Positions 24,419-33,871 of a DNA stretch of 64,000 nt are shown piece after piece. This DNA comes from Leucobacter chinensis (lineage in GTDB: Bacteria; Actinomycetota; Actinomycetes; Actinomycetales; Microbacteriaceae): NCBI RefSeq assembly GCF_019049105.1, contig NZ_JAHQZR010000006.1, positions 62,001-126,000 on the forward strand, given 5' to 3'. How positions within the stretch are numbered: position 1 is the first letter of the stretch; every line of letters starts with the position of its first letter. Below the pieces are notes generated by a model, which was given only the letters and a program-made list of their open reading frames with translations, had not been told where the DNA came from and searched no databases. Position numbers and translations under genes: made by a program.

Positions 24419-24448
24419 TTGCGGTGTCATGCCCGCCCAGCATATAGG
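24419..24448 (+). promoter_or_regulatory. Possible rho promoter
   Basis: TTGCGG (24419-24424) and TATAGG (24443-24448) are separated by 18 bases, about 75 bases before GTG 24525. The leader that follows contains short inverted repeats, which could serve autoregulation of rho. Judged by eye only. Confidence 0.35.
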
Positions 24449-24524
24449 GCAAACAGCGCATGCACATGGTAGTTGCAGATCGAACACAGCGATCTCCCCA
24501 GCATGCACCCCCGAAAGGATCACC

Positions 24525-26804
24525 GTGGAGCAGAACTCCAACGAAACATCACCGGAAACGCCAGAATCTTCAGCAACGCCCGAGACTGGCGACGGCGTAA
24601 CGGCCCCGAAGCGCGCACCGCGTCGGGCTACCTCGAAGAAAGTGACGGTCGCTGAAGCAGAGCAGCCGAAGGCCGACGAAGCAGCCGCTGTCGAAGCCGC
24701 TCCGGCTAAGACGACGAAAGCTGCGGCCGCGAAGGCCGAAGCTCCTGAAGCTGCCGAAGACGCAGTGAAAGAAGCCCCGAAGCGGGTTTCTCGTGCGCGT
24801 AAGAAGGCTGCCGAACCAGCAGCTGAAGCCCCCGCAGCCGATGCTGCCGCGACGGAAACCGTGGCAGCAGTGACCCCGGCAGCGCCTGAAAGCACCGAGA
24901 CTCAGGCCGAGCCTGAGGCGAAGAAGCCCGCGACACGCCGGCGCAAGCCAGCCGCGAAGGCAGAGGCCGTGACTGAGGCAACTGCTGAGGCGCCAGCAGC
25001 AGACAAGGCTGAGGAGCCGGCTGTGGCAGCTGCCGAGGCAGAAGCTCCCCGCAAACGCACGCGCCGTGCTACAACCGCGACTGCGAAGGCTGAGGCACAG
25101 GACGCCGCGGCAGCGGCAGAGGGAACCCCAGAGGCAGAGAGCCAGGAAGCGGTAGCCGCGACCAAGACCTCGTCACGCCGCGCTTCGACCACGAAGGGTG
25201 CGGCCACGAAGAGTGCAGCCGCTAAGGGCGCCGCGGCAAAGAACGCCGCGCAAAAGGGCGACGCCGATACCGCCGAGGCCCCTGAAGCCGCCGAGGCCGC
25301 TAAGGCCGATGCCAAGGCTGAGGGCGAGCAGGCAAACGCCGACGAGCAGGCAAAGAGCGATAACCGTCGCAACACTCGTTCGCGCAGTCGCGCTAAGTCA
25401 CAGGATGACGCCGAGAAGGGCGACGCGCAGCAGAACGGCGGTCAGCAGAACAACGGCCAGCAGAACGGTCGTGGCAATAAGAACGACGCGAAGAACGACA
25501 AGAACGACAAGTCGGAGCAGAGCGAAAAGAACGAGCAGCCGGGCGAGGGCCAGGGTCAGCGTCAGGACCGCGACGACCAGCAGTCGTCACGCAGCCGTAC
25601 TCGCCAGCGCGACCGCAAGCGCCGCGGCCAGCAGAACGAAGATCTCATCGATCCCGAGCTCACTGACGAAGACGTGCTGCTGCAGATCGCAGGCATTCTT
25701 GACGTGCTCGATAACTACGCTTTCGTGCGCACCTCGGGTTACCTACCTGGGCCCTCAGACGTGTACGTCTCGCTCGGTCAGGTGAAGCGCTACGGCCTGC
25801 GCAAAGGTGACGCGATCGTTGGCTCGATCCGCAAACCAGCCGAGAATGACAACGGCGGGCGCCAGAAGTACAACGCAATCGTCAAGATTGACTCGGTGAA
25901 CGGTGCGGCCCTGACCGAAGACATGCAGCGTATTGACTTCGCCGAGCTCACGCCGCTGCACCCTGTCGACCGCCTGCGTCTCGAGACCACCGCTGACAAG
26001 GTCACCCCGAGAGTCATCGACCTCGTGGCACCGATCGGCAAGGGCCAGCGTGTTTTGGTTGCTGGCGCACAGCGCTCTGGCAAGTCGGTCGCACTGCAAG
26101 AGATCGCGGCTTCGGTGTCGGCGAACCACCCCGATGCCCACCTCATGATGGTGCTCGTTGACGAGCGCCCCGAAGAGATCACCGAGATGCAGCGCACGGT
26201 GAAGGGTGAGGTCATCGCCTCGACCTTCGACCGTGCCGCTGACGACCACACCACGGTCGCCGAACTCGCCATCGAACGAGCAAAGCGTCTCGTTGAGCTT
26301 GGCCACGACGTGGTCGTGCTGCTCGACTCACTCACGCGACTGAGCCGCGCCTACAACGCTTCGACGCAGAGCTCGGGCCGCGGCCACTCGAACCACATCG
26401 ACGCTTCACAGCTCGCAGCACCAAAAAAGCTCTTCGGTTCAGCACGCAACGTCGAACACGGCGGATCGCTCACGATTATCGCGACGGTACTGACCGAGAC
26501 CGGCTCACGTGCCGACGAGGTCATTTGCGAGGAACTGCGCACCGCGGCAAACAGCGAACTTCGCCTCTCGCGCGAGCTCGCTGAGCGTCGCATGTACCCC
26601 GCACTGAACCTCAACGGTTCGGCGACGCGTCACGAGGAGACGCTCCTGACCAGCCAGGAGGTTGATGCGACCTGGAAGCTTCGCCGTGCGCTCGGCGCGC
26701 AGCCAGAGAGCCAGGCGAGCGAGGCCATTCTCTCGAACATGCAGAAGACCCAGTCAAACGCTGAGTTTCTCACACTGCTGCAGAAGTCGCAGGGTGCGCT
26801 GTAG
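24525..26804 (+). CDS. rho: Transcription termination factor Rho with long disordered N-terminal extension
   Basis: I chose GTG 24525 (GAAAGGA five bases upstream), giving 759 aa. Residues 1 to about 375 are an Ala/Lys/Glu/Arg-rich low-complexity extension with a Gln/Asn-rich stretch around 300-325 (QQNGGQQNNGQQNGRGNKND). The conserved core starts near 381: cold-shock RNA-binding domain (YAFVRTSGYLPGP), then the ATPase with Walker A AGAQRSGKSVALQEI at about 512 and the Walker B/Q-loop region (LLDSLTRLSRAYN). The hexameric helicase ends transcription. Such extensions are known in actinobacterial Rho and add RNA affinity. Confidence 0.97.
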   Translation: MEQNSNETSPETPESSATPETGDGVTAPKRAPRRATSKKVTVAEAEQPKADEAAAVEAAPAKTTKAAAAKAEAPEAAEDAVKEAPKRVSRARKKAAEPAAEAPAADAAATETVAAVTPAAPESTETQAEPEAKKPATRRRKPAAKAEAVTEATAEAPAADKAEEPAVAAAEAEAPRKRTRRATTATAKAEAQDAAAAAEGTPEAESQEAVAATKTSSRRASTTKGAATKSAAAKGAAAKNAAQKGDADTAEAPEAAEAAKADAKAEGEQANADEQAKSDNRRNTRSRSRAKSQDDAEKGDAQQNGGQQNNGQQNGRGNKNDAKNDKNDKSEQSEKNEQPGEGQGQRQDRDDQQSSRSRTRQRDRKRRGQQNEDLIDPELTDEDVLLQIAGILDVLDNYAFVRTSGYLPGPSDVYVSLGQVKRYGLRKGDAIVGSIRKPAENDNGGRQKYNAIVKIDSVNGAALTEDMQRIDFAELTPLHPVDRLRLETTADKVTPRVIDLVAPIGKGQRVLVAGAQRSGKSVALQEIAASVSANHPDAHLMMVLVDERPEEITEMQRTVKGEVIASTFDRAADDHTTVAELAIERAKRLVELGHDVVVLLDSLTRLSRAYNASTQSSGRGHSNHIDASQLAAPKKLFGSARNVEHGGSLTIIATVLTETGSRADEVICEELRTAANSELRLSRELAERRMYPALNLNGSATRHEETLLTSQEVDATWKLRRALGAQPESQASEAILSNMQKTQSNAEFLTLLQKSQGAL

Positions 26805-26851
26805 CGTAGGCCCGCCCCGACAGCACACCGAGAGAGAATTCAAGGAGAATC

Positions 26852-27928
26852 ATGTTTGATCAGGTGCATACGCTTCTCGAAGAGCACCAAGACCTGCAAA
26901 CGCAGCTCGCTGACCCAGAGCTGCACAGCGACCAGGCGCGCGCCAAGCGCGTGAACCGTCGCTACGCAGAGCTGTCGAAAATTAAGGCAGCCTATGAACA
27001 GTGGCAACAGCTCGGTGACGATCTCGAAGCGGCTCGCGAACTTGCGAAAGAAGACGACATGTTCGCCGAAGAGGTGCCCGTGCTCGAAGAGCAGCTCGCG
27101 GTGGCTCAGGAGAAGGTTCGTCGCCTGCTGATTCCGCGTGACCCCGACGACGCTCGCGATGTCATTCTTGAGATCAAAGGTGGTGAGGGCGGCGCTGAGT
27201 CGGCGCTCTTCGGTGCCGATCTGCTGCGCATGTACATGCACTACGCAGAGTCGAAGGGCTGGAAGACCGAGATTCTTGAGAAAGACGAGAACGATCTCGG
27301 CGGTTACAAGAACGTGCAGGTTGCCATCAAGGGCAACGCTCAAGACCCCTCGCAGGGGGTGTGGGCACACCTCAAGTACGAGGGTGGCGTGCACCGCGTG
27401 CAGCGCGTTCCCGTGACCGAGTCGCAGGGCCGCATTCACACCTCAACGACGGGCGTGCTCGTGTACCCCGAGGTTGATGAACCTGAAGAGGTCGACATTC
27501 AGCAGAACGACCTGAAAATCGATGTGTACCGCTCATCAGGCCCTGGCGGTCAGTCGGTGAACACGACTGACTCGGCCGTGCGCATCACGCACATTCCGAC
27601 CGGCATCGTCGTTGCAATGCAGAACGAGAAAAGCCAGCTGCAAAACCGTGAGGCGGGCATGCGTGTGCTTCGCGCACGACTGCTCGCTCGCAAGCAGGAA
27701 GAAGCCGCTGCCGAGGCAAGTGCCTACCGTGCTGGCCAGATTCGTACGATGGATCGTTCAGAGCGCATTCGTACATATAACTTTCCTGAGAACCGTATTG
27801 CCGATCACCGCACGGGTTTCAAGGCCTACAACCTTGATCACGTGATGAATGGTGCGCTCGATGCTGTGGTCGATTCGTGTATTCGAGCCGACGAAGAGTC
27901 GCGACTCGCAGAGCTCGGCAACGACTAG
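26852..27928 (+). CDS. prfA: Peptide chain release factor 1
   Basis: The protein has 358 aa from ATG 26852 with AAGGAG upstream. The GGQ motif is in [20 protein letters not shown] at about residue 233. The stop-codon recognition tripeptide is PVT ([15 protein letters not shown]), which marks RF1 rather than RF2. It recognises UAA and UAG. The methyltransferase prmC, which modifies the GGQ glutamine and usually follows prfA, is 5 kb downstream here. A clear intrinsic terminator follows. Confidence 0.97.
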   Translation: MFDQVHTLLEEHQDLQTQLADPELHSDQARAKRVNRRYAELSKIKAAYEQWQQLGDDLEAARELAKEDDMFAEEVPVLEEQLAVAQEKVRRLLIPRDPDDARDVILEIKGGEGGAESALFGADLLRMYMHYAESKGWKTEILEKDENDLGGYKNVQVAIKGNAQDPSQGVWAHLKYEGGVHRVQRVPVTESQGRIHTSTTGVLVYPEVDEPEEVDIQQNDLKIDVYRSSGPGGQSVNTTDSAVRITHIPTGIVVAMQNEKSQLQNREAGMRVLRARLLARKQEEAAAEASAYRAGQIRTMDRSERIRTYNFPENRIADHRTGFKAYNLDHVMNGALDAVVDSCIRADEESRLAELGND

Positions 27929-27960
27929 AACGTTAACACCCAGGCTTATCTCTGGGAGCG

Positions 27961-28000
27961 AAAGGGCGCCTGAGGGAATACCTCCGGTGCCCTTTTCTTT
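27961..28000 (+). terminator. Intrinsic terminator after prfA
   Basis: aaagggcgcc (27961-27970) pairs with ggtgcccttt (27986-27995) with one wobble; inner gagg/cctc pairing extends it. CCTTTTCTTT supplies the T-rich tail. Confidence 0.8.
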
Positions 28001-28041
28001 GCCAAAAAACGAGCTGAATCGCCACCCGGAGCACCGCGGGC

Positions 28042-28047
28042 TAGAAT
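28042..28047 (+). promoter_or_regulatory. -10 box (TAGAAT) of a leaderless aminotransferase transcript
   Basis: TAGAAT is followed by seven bases and GTG 28055. An in-frame ATG at 28046 overlaps the -10 box itself and so cannot be in the mRNA, which decides the start in favour of GTG 28055. Confidence 0.6.
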
Positions 28048-28054
28048 GGCCTGT

Positions 28055-29281
28055 GTGAATGAGCAGCGCATCGGCCAGTCGCCGAAACTTCGAGGTGTTC
28101 GCTACGACGTTCGTGGCCCGATTCTGCAAGAGGCTGAGCGTCTTGAACGCGCCGGCGAGAAAGTGCTTCGGCTCAACATCGGTAACCCGGCACCCTTCGG
28201 TTTCGAAGCGCCTGAGGCGGTGCGTGATGCGGTGACGAATGCGCTCTCGATCGCCGAGGGCTACAGCGACTCACGCGGCATTCCTGCGGCCCGCGAAGCG
28301 GTCGCCGAGTTCATGGCGGGTGAGGGGCTCACGAGCGTCTCGCCTGATGACGTGTTTATCGGTAATGGCGTGAGCGAACTCATCTCGATCGTGCTCCAGG
28401 CTATGCTGGGCCCCGGCGATGAAGTGCTCATTCCTGCGCCCGACTATCCGTTGTGGACAGCGCAGGTAACGCTCTCAGGTGGCCGTGCCGTGCACTACGT
28501 GTGCGATGAGGCTGATAACTGGCAGCCCAATCTCGAAGAGATTGAGTCGCTCATTACTCCGAAGACTCGGGCACTCGTGCTCATCAACCCGAACAACCCC
28601 ACCGGCGCCGTCTACTCAGAAGAGCTGGTGCGCAAGTTTGCCCAGCTGGCCGAGCGGTACGGCCTCGTGCTACTCGCTGACGAGATCTACGAGAAGATCC
28701 TCTACCGCGGGGCGCAGCACGTGCACGCCGCGAAGTTTGTCGAATCGACGCTCTGCATCACCTTTGGTGGCCTCTCGAAGGCATACCTCATCGCAGGCTT
28801 CCGAAGCGGCTGGATGGTGCTTTCAGGCAATCAGGAGCGGGCGCAGGAGCTGATCGAGGGCATCACGCTGCTTTCCAACATGCGTATGTGTGCCAACGTT
28901 CCCGCGCAGTACGCGATTCCCGCGGCCCTCAGCGACGATAGTTCGATCCGCGCCCTCACGGCTCCAGGCGGGCGACTGCTTGAGCAGTCGGAGCTCGCGC
29001 ACCAGCTGCTCACCGAGATTCCGGGTGTGACGTGCGTGAAACCAGATGGTGCCCTCTATCTCTTTCCCAAGCTCGACCCAGAGCGGTATCTCATTGAAGA
29101 CGACCGCGCGTTTGTCATCGATTTGTTGCGGGCAACGAACGTGCTCATCACGAACGGTCGCGGCTTCAACTACCCGACGCCAGATCACGTACGCTTTGTG
29201 ACGCTGCCCGACACTGTTGTGCTCACCGAAGCCATTTCGCGCATTGCCGGGTACCTCGATACGGTGCGCGTCGACCACTAG
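28055..29281 (+). CDS. alaA: Alanine-type PLP aminotransferase (AlaA family)
   Basis: The protein has 408 aa from GTG 28055, start set by the -10 box. Very close in pattern to E. coli AlaA: YDVRGPILQEAERLE, VLRLNIGNPAPFGFEAPEAV, IGNGVSELISIVLQAMLGPG, APDYPLWTAQVTLSGG, LINPNNPTGAVYS, ADEIYEKILY, and the PLP lysine in GGLSKAYLIAGFRSGW. It interconverts pyruvate plus glutamate and alanine plus 2-oxoglutarate. It is transcribed alone from its own promoter in the block separating prfA from prmC. Confidence 0.9.
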   Translation: MNEQRIGQSPKLRGVRYDVRGPILQEAERLERAGEKVLRLNIGNPAPFGFEAPEAVRDAVTNALSIAEGYSDSRGIPAAREAVAEFMAGEGLTSVSPDDVFIGNGVSELISIVLQAMLGPGDEVLIPAPDYPLWTAQVTLSGGRAVHYVCDEADNWQPNLEEIESLITPKTRALVLINPNNPTGAVYSEELVRKFAQLAERYGLVLLADEIYEKILYRGAQHVHAAKFVESTLCITFGGLSKAYLIAGFRSGWMVLSGNQERAQELIEGITLLSNMRMCANVPAQYAIPAALSDDSSIRALTAPGGRLLEQSELAHQLLTEIPGVTCVKPDGALYLFPKLDPERYLIEDDRAFVIDLLRATNVLITNGRGFNYPTPDHVRFVTLPDTVVLTEAISRIAGYLDTVRVDH

Positions 29282-29301
29282 ATCTCGAGCGGGACTCGCA
29301 C

Positions 29302-29307
29302 TAGGCT
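29302..29307 (+). promoter_or_regulatory. -10 box (TAGGCT) of a leaderless lipoprotein transcript
   Basis: TAGGCT, then seven bases, then ATG 29315. No ribosome-binding site is present. Confidence 0.5.
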
Positions 29308-29314
29308 TCATAGC

Positions 29315-29809
29315 ATGGGCACTCGAATGATGATGATGACCTGCACGATGCTCGGCGCCGCTGCGGTGCTTACGGGCTGTGCTCAGCCGCACCAGGACAC
29401 CCTGCCTGAGGCGGAAGCAAAGGCCGAAGCTTTCATGCAAGAACTCTCTGCTGACGAAGATAATCTGGGGTCATTTTCGTCCAGGGTTACGTCGAATACC
29501 GCTCCTGAAGACGACGACGCGAACTTTAACGTGACCCTCGACGCAAAGGTGTGGCCAACGCAGGGCGTCGTTGCATGCTTCGGTAAAGGGAACGCCGAGT
29601 TTGTGCTCTCCTTGGTCGACGCCGACGGCTCTACCGTGTCGAATGGGCCGGTTGAGATTGCGTGCGATGGGACGCAAAAGACCATCGAACTCGACGAGGC
29701 CACCGAAGCGATCGGCCTCGTGAGCCTGAGCGTGAGCGCGGTTGACGATGCCGAGGCTTTTGTCGTCGGCGGAGTGCGGGGAACAAGCGTTCTAAACACT
29801 CGTGAGTGA
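29315..29809 (+). CDS. Putative lipoprotein
   Basis: The protein has 164 aa from ATG 29315. A short basic start and a hydrophobic signal segment (MMMMTCTMLGAAAVLTGC) end in a lipobox-like LTGC, so Cys is the likely lipidated residue. The mature part is acidic and soluble (TLPEAEAKAEAFMQELSADE; VVACFGKGNAEFVLSLVDAD) without a domain I recognise. It is likely anchored on the outer face of the cytoplasmic membrane. It sits between alaA and an MFS gene, each with its own promoter. Confidence 0.75.
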   Translation: MGTRMMMMTCTMLGAAAVLTGCAQPHQDTLPEAEAKAEAFMQELSADEDNLGSFSSRVTSNTAPEDDDANFNVTLDAKVWPTQGVVACFGKGNAEFVLSLVDADGSTVSNGPVEIACDGTQKTIELDEATEAIGLVSLSVSAVDDAEAFVVGGVRGTSVLNTRE

Positions 29810-29873
29810 CGGTTTGACCGAAAATCTCGGGACCGTATCGCCGCGCCTGCACAGAGCGGCACGTGTCGAGAGT

Positions 29874-29879
29874 TAGACT
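29874..29879 (+). promoter_or_regulatory. -10 box (TAGACT) of a leaderless MFS transcript
   Basis: TAGACT, then seven bases, then GTG 29887. This fixes the start at GTG 29887 rather than the upstream in-frame codon at 29863. Confidence 0.6.
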
Positions 29880-29886
29880 CAATACT

Positions 29887-31290
29887 GTGAGTCGCCGTAA
29901 AGATACCGCCCCAAGGTTTCTCCCCTGGCTCGTGTGGGGCGTCGCAGAGCTCATGTACATCATCGCGATCATCAATCGCACCTCGCTCTCGGCCCTAGGC
30001 CCGACGGCGCAAGATCAGTTTTCGATCGGTGCTGCGACCCTCTCGATTTTCGCTGTGCTGCAGCTCGTCGTGTACGCGGTAATGCAAATCCCGGTAGGCC
30101 TCTTGCTCGACCGTTTTGGCGTGACCCGCGTGGTGCTCTCGGGCGGCTTGCTGATGGCTATCGGCCAGTTTGGCATGGCATTTGCAGGAGAAGTGTGGAT
30201 CGCGATTGTCGCCCGGATGCTTGTCGGCGCCGGCGACGCGTTTATCTTTACGAGTCTCATGAGACTTCTGCCCGATTGGTTCCCGGCTCGCAAGCTGCCA
30301 ATGCTCGGCCAGCTGACGGGCATGCTTGGCACGCTTGGCCAGGTTGTCTCGCTCTTTCCACTCTCGCTCGCTGTTGGGGTGTTCGGCTGGGCTGCAGGCT
30401 TTACCGGAATCGCGGTTGCCTGCCTGTTCGTCGTGCTCGTCGGTGCGATGACGCTACGCGATACGCCGGGTGAGCCCACGACGGTCGAGCGAATCCGTGG
30501 CAAGCGGGGCAACCTGTCTGAGCGCGCCGAACTCTTGCTCGCCGACGGCAGCATTGGTCTCGCCTCACTGCCTTCGAATACCGGGCTCATCGCCCTTCCG
30601 GTTGCCCCTGGAGCGAACGCGTTCAAGCGGTTCTTTGCAAACATGCGCGTTGTGCTCGGCATTCCAGGGGTGCGTCTCGCGTTCTGGGTGCACTTTTCGA
30701 CGCCCTTTTCACAGCACTTGATGCTGCTGCTCTGGGGCACTCCGTTGCTCGTATACGGCATCGGTATGACCCCGACCGCAGCATCGACGGTTCTGTTCGG
30801 CATGGCGATTACGGGCGGTCTCGCGGGCCTCGTCCTTGGCCGGGCCACCTCTCGGTACCTCGAGCATCGTGTGCACATCGCGATGAGCGTCATGTGCGTC
30901 ATCGCCGTTGCGTGGGGTGTGCTGTTGCTGTGGCCAGGTACCCCGCCGCTGTGGCTTGTGTTGACAGTGACGACGATTACCTCGATGGGCGGCGCCGCCT
31001 CAATGATCGCTTTCGAGATCGTGCGGTCACACTCCCCGCGACGCTTCATCGGGCTCTCGACGGGCACAGCGAACATGGGCGGCTTTATTGCGGCGCTCAT
31101 AGCGATGCTGCTCGTTGGCATTGTGCTCGACGCGCAGGGTGCGGGGTCGCCCGAGACCTTCACGATGGATGCCTTCCGCTGGGCATTCGCGACACAGTAC
31201 CTGGTGTGGATCCCGGCGCTCTGCCTGCTCGTCATTGAGCTGCGCAAAACGCTTCGGTGGAACGAAAAGAACCGCGGCTCGGGCCGCTAG
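29887..31290 (+). CDS. MFS transporter, substrate unknown
   Basis: The protein has 467 aa from GTG 29887, about 12 TM helices. First helix region [19 protein letters not shown]; the loop after TM2 has [17 protein letters not shown], an MFS motif A variant; a long central loop (about residues 195-245) splits the two halves. The N-terminal domain has [18 protein letters not shown], reminiscent of NarK/anion-porter relatives. Its 3' end converges on cysE with only a few bases missing to overlap (31290 and 31287 overlap by four bases). Confidence 0.85.
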   Translation: MSRRKDTAPRFLPWLVWGVAELMYIIAIINRTSLSALGPTAQDQFSIGAATLSIFAVLQLVVYAVMQIPVGLLLDRFGVTRVVLSGGLLMAIGQFGMAFAGEVWIAIVARMLVGAGDAFIFTSLMRLLPDWFPARKLPMLGQLTGMLGTLGQVVSLFPLSLAVGVFGWAAGFTGIAVACLFVVLVGAMTLRDTPGEPTTVERIRGKRGNLSERAELLLADGSIGLASLPSNTGLIALPVAPGANAFKRFFANMRVVLGIPGVRLAFWVHFSTPFSQHLMLLLWGTPLLVYGIGMTPTAASTVLFGMAITGGLAGLVLGRATSRYLEHRVHIAMSVMCVIAVAWGVLLLWPGTPPLWLVLTVTTITSMGGAASMIAFEIVRSHSPRRFIGLSTGTANMGGFIAALIAMLLVGIVLDAQGAGSPETFTMDAFRWAFATQYLVWIPALCLLVIELRKTLRWNEKNRGSGR

Positions 31291-31850
31291 ATGACGTAAA
31301 AGTCGGCCGTGTCTGGCATCTCTGCAAGGGGTGCACCCCGGCGCGGCCTCGGCTTCGCGGGAATGCCCACGAGCGTTGTCCAAGGTTCGCTATCGTGCAC
31401 GACAACGGCGTTACTGCCAATGGCGCTATCGTGACCGATGCTGATATTGCCGAGTACCTTTGCGCCAGCGCCGATCGTGACCCGGTCGCCAATGGTCGGG
31501 TGACGCTTGCCCTTCTCATGACCGGTGCCGCCCAGGGTGACCTGGTGGTACAGGTGCACATCGTCGCCGACCACGGCCGTTTCGCCAATGACCACGCCCA
31601 TGCCGTGGTCAATGAAGAGACGTCGACCGATGGTGGCTCCCGGGTGAATTTCGATGCCCGTGAACCATCGCACGATTTGCGAGATGACGCGCGGCACAAA
31701 ACGCATGCCTCTGCGCCAGAGCGCGTTGGCAGCGCGGTGCCACCAAACGGCATGAAGGCCCGAGTAGACGCAGAAGATTTCTACGCTTCCTCGGGCCGCC
31801 GGGTCATGCTGTTTGGCCGCTGTAATATCCTCGCGAATGCGACTGAACAT
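31287..31850 (-). CDS. cysE: Serine O-acetyltransferase
   Basis: The protein has 187 aa from ATG 31850; GTG 31856 is an alternative, and neither has a well-spaced ribosome-binding site. Left-handed beta-helix acetyltransferase: [11 protein letters not shown], then ITGIEIHPG-type [20 protein letters not shown] and hexapeptide repeats ([20 protein letters not shown]). It makes O-acetylserine for the adjacent CysK. It lies 16 bases downstream of cysK in the same operon. It is shorter than enteric CysE, as usual for Gram-positive forms. Confidence 0.93.
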   Translation of the reverse strand: MFSRIREDITAAKQHDPAARGSVEIFCVYSGLHAVWWHRAANALWRRGMRFVPRVISQIVRWFTGIEIHPGATIGRRLFIDHGMGVVIGETAVVGDDVHLYHQVTLGGTGHEKGKRHPTIGDRVTIGAGAKVLGNISIGHDSAIGSNAVVVHDSEPWTTLVGIPAKPRPRRGAPLAEMPDTADFYVI

Positions 31851-31866
31851 ACCCACGTTTACTGTC

Positions 31867-32805
31867 TTACTCCTGGTTGAGATCCTCAAACAATACGGTC
31901 GAGAAGTACCGCTCACCGAAGTCGGGAATAACCACGACGATCTTCTTGCCCTGGTTCTCGGGGCGTTTTGCGACCTCGGTCGCCGCATAGACCGCGGCGC
32001 CGCCCGAGATGCCGGCAAGAACGCCCTCTGATGCGCCGAGCGCGCGAGCGGTGCGGATCGAGTCGTCGAGGGTCACGTCGAATACCTCGTCATAAACCTC
32101 TCGGTCGAGCACCTCGGGAACGAAATTCGCGCCGAGGCCCTGAATCTTGTGCGGCCCTGCTTTGCCCTCACTGAGCAGTGGCGAGTCGATCGGCTCAACT
32201 GCGATGACCTTGACTTCGGGGTTCTGCTCTTTCAGGTAGCCGCCTGCGCCGGTGATGGTTCCGCCTGTGCCGATGCCAGCGATAAAAATATCGACGCTGC
32301 CGTCGGTGTCGTTCCAAATCTCGGGGCCGGTGGTTGAGCGGTGGATCGCGGGGTTCGCCGCATTGCCGAACTGGTTGGCGAGCACAGCACCTTCGGTCTC
32401 GGCGACGATCTCTTCGGCCTTAGCGACGGCGCCCTTCATGCCGAGTGGTCCCTCAGTAAGCACAATCTCTGCGCCGTATGCGCGAAGGAGCTTACGGCGC
32501 TCGATGCTCATGGTCTCGGGCATGGTGAGAATGACGCGGTAACCGCGTGCGGCGCCGACAAAAGCGAGTGCGATGCCGGTGTTGCCGCTCGTGCCCTCAA
32601 CGATGGTGCCGCCGGGCTTCAGTGCACCTGACTGCTCAGCGGCGTCGATGATGGCGATGCCGATACGGTCTTTGACGCTGCCGGCGGGGTTATAAAATTC
32701 GAGCTTCGCGTAGATCTCTGCTCCCGCGTCTTCAGCGACGCGATTGAGCTTCACGAGGGGAGTGTTACCGAAGGCCTCGGTAATATTGTTGTATACCCGC
32801 GACAT
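31867..32805 (-). CDS. cysK: Cysteine synthase (O-acetylserine sulfhydrylase)
   Basis: The protein has 312 aa from ATG 32805, with AAAGG upstream. PLP lysine in [14 protein letters not shown]; substrate loop [14 protein letters not shown]; glycine-rich phosphate site [17 protein letters not shown]-terminal [16 protein letters not shown]. It replaces the acetyl group of O-acetylserine with sulfide. Forms an operon with cysE. The 104 bases between it and divergent prmC hold both promoters. Confidence 0.96.
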   Translation of the reverse strand: MSRVYNNITEAFGNTPLVKLNRVAEDAGAEIYAKLEFYNPAGSVKDRIGIAIIDAAEQSGALKPGGTIVEGTSGNTGIALAFVGAARGYRVILTMPETMSIERRKLLRAYGAEIVLTEGPLGMKGAVAKAEEIVAETEGAVLANQFGNAANPAIHRSTTGPEIWNDTDGSVDIFIAGIGTGGTITGAGGYLKEQNPEVKVIAVEPIDSPLLSEGKAGPHKIQGLGANFVPEVLDREVYDEVFDVTLDDSIRTARALGASEGVLAGISGGAAVYAATEVAKRPENQGKKIVVVIPDFGERYFSTVLFEDLNQE

Positions 32806-32909
32806 GGGTTACCTTTCGTTGTGCGATACATTGAGCGCCGAATGGCACGAAACCATCATAGCGAAATGTTATTGAAGGCCAAATGTAAACTTATGGATGG
32901 TGTCACATA

Positions 32910-33791
32910 TTGTCATCTGAACACTCGCTTCTCATTCATGAAACGCTCCTGTCACTGAGCAACGCGTTCGAGACCGCTGGTATTCCCGATCCCCAGACAG
33001 ATGCTGAGCTCATCGTAGGGTCTGTGCTGGGTGAAAGCCGGGGAAGGGTGCAGTCGCTCGCGATTATGGGAGGGACACTCGAGCCTGCACAGCGAGAGCG
33101 TATTGAATCGCTTGCGAGTGAGCGTGCGCAACGGGTGCCCCTGCAGCACCTCACGGGCAAGGCTCCTTTTCGTCATTTTGAGCTTGACGTGGGGCCAGGC
33201 GTTTTTGTTCCCAGGCCAGAAACCGAAACGGTTGTGCAATTTGCCATTGATGAGTTGCAGGCCGACATGGCGCCTGAGCCGCTCGCGCTTGACCTGTGTA
33301 CGGGCAGCGGCGCTATTGCACTCGCGATGGCAAGCGAGGTGCAGCGAAGTCGAGTGTGGGCCGTGGAGAAAGACGACCACGCCAGGGCGTGGGCAGAACG
33401 CAACGTTGCGCGTCTGGGTGACGGAAGAGTGACGCTTCTGGCGGGCGATGTCACTTCGCCACCAGCCGAGATCCAACAGCTCAAGGGTAGGCTGTCGGTC
33501 ATCGCGACAAACCCTCCCTACGTTCCTTCCGGGGCTATTCCGCGAGATCCAGAGGTGCGTGATCATGATCCGCAGCTGGCTCTCTATAGCGGCGAAGACG
33601 GGCTCTCGCTCATTCGCGTGATCAGCCGAACCTACCGCGAGTACCTGCGGCCTGGAGGGCTCATCGTCATTGAACACGCTGAGATGCAGGGCAGCGCGGT
33701 GCGCGATATTTTGGCTGCCGACGGATGGAACTCGGCGGCGACCCACCGTGATCTTACCTTTCGTGACCGGGCGACAACCGCGAGGGCGTGA
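32910..33791 (+). CDS. prmC: Release factor glutamine N5-methyltransferase
   Basis: The protein has 293 aa from TTG 32910; no better start exists in frame and the N-terminal helical domain (LIHETLLSLSNAFETAGI) is complete from here. Methyltransferase motif I is ALDLCTGSGAIALAMAS and motif IV is the NPPY signature (VIATNPPYVPS) that binds the glutamine amide. It methylates the GGQ glutamine of release factors, including the PrfA encoded at 26852. It is separated from prfA by alaA, a lipoprotein, MFS and cysKE genes. Confidence 0.94.
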   Translation: MSSEHSLLIHETLLSLSNAFETAGIPDPQTDAELIVGSVLGESRGRVQSLAIMGGTLEPAQRERIESLASERAQRVPLQHLTGKAPFRHFELDVGPGVFVPRPETETVVQFAIDELQADMAPEPLALDLCTGSGAIALAMASEVQRSRVWAVEKDDHARAWAERNVARLGDGRVTLLAGDVTSPPAEIQQLKGRLSVIATNPPYVPSGAIPRDPEVRDHDPQLALYSGEDGLSLIRVISRTYREYLRPGGLIVIEHAEMQGSAVRDILAADGWNSAATHRDLTFRDRATTARA

Positions 33792-33857
33792 GCGCACAGC
33801 CGCCTGCGTGACGGCAACGCGCCCACGCATCAAAAGCTTGAGTTCAGGCACTGGGAG

Positions 33858-33863
33858 TAAACT
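33858..33863 (+). promoter_or_regulatory. -10 box (TAAACT) of a leaderless yrdC transcript
   Basis: TAAACT, then eight bases, then ATG 33872. No ribosome-binding site is present. Confidence 0.55.
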
Positions 33864-33871
33864 CTTGACCC

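Noticed and set aside
24062-25375. Minus-strand Ala/Ser-rich open frames opposite thrB and rho
   Set aside because: They reflect the Ala/Glu/Lys-rich codons of the Rho extension read backwards.
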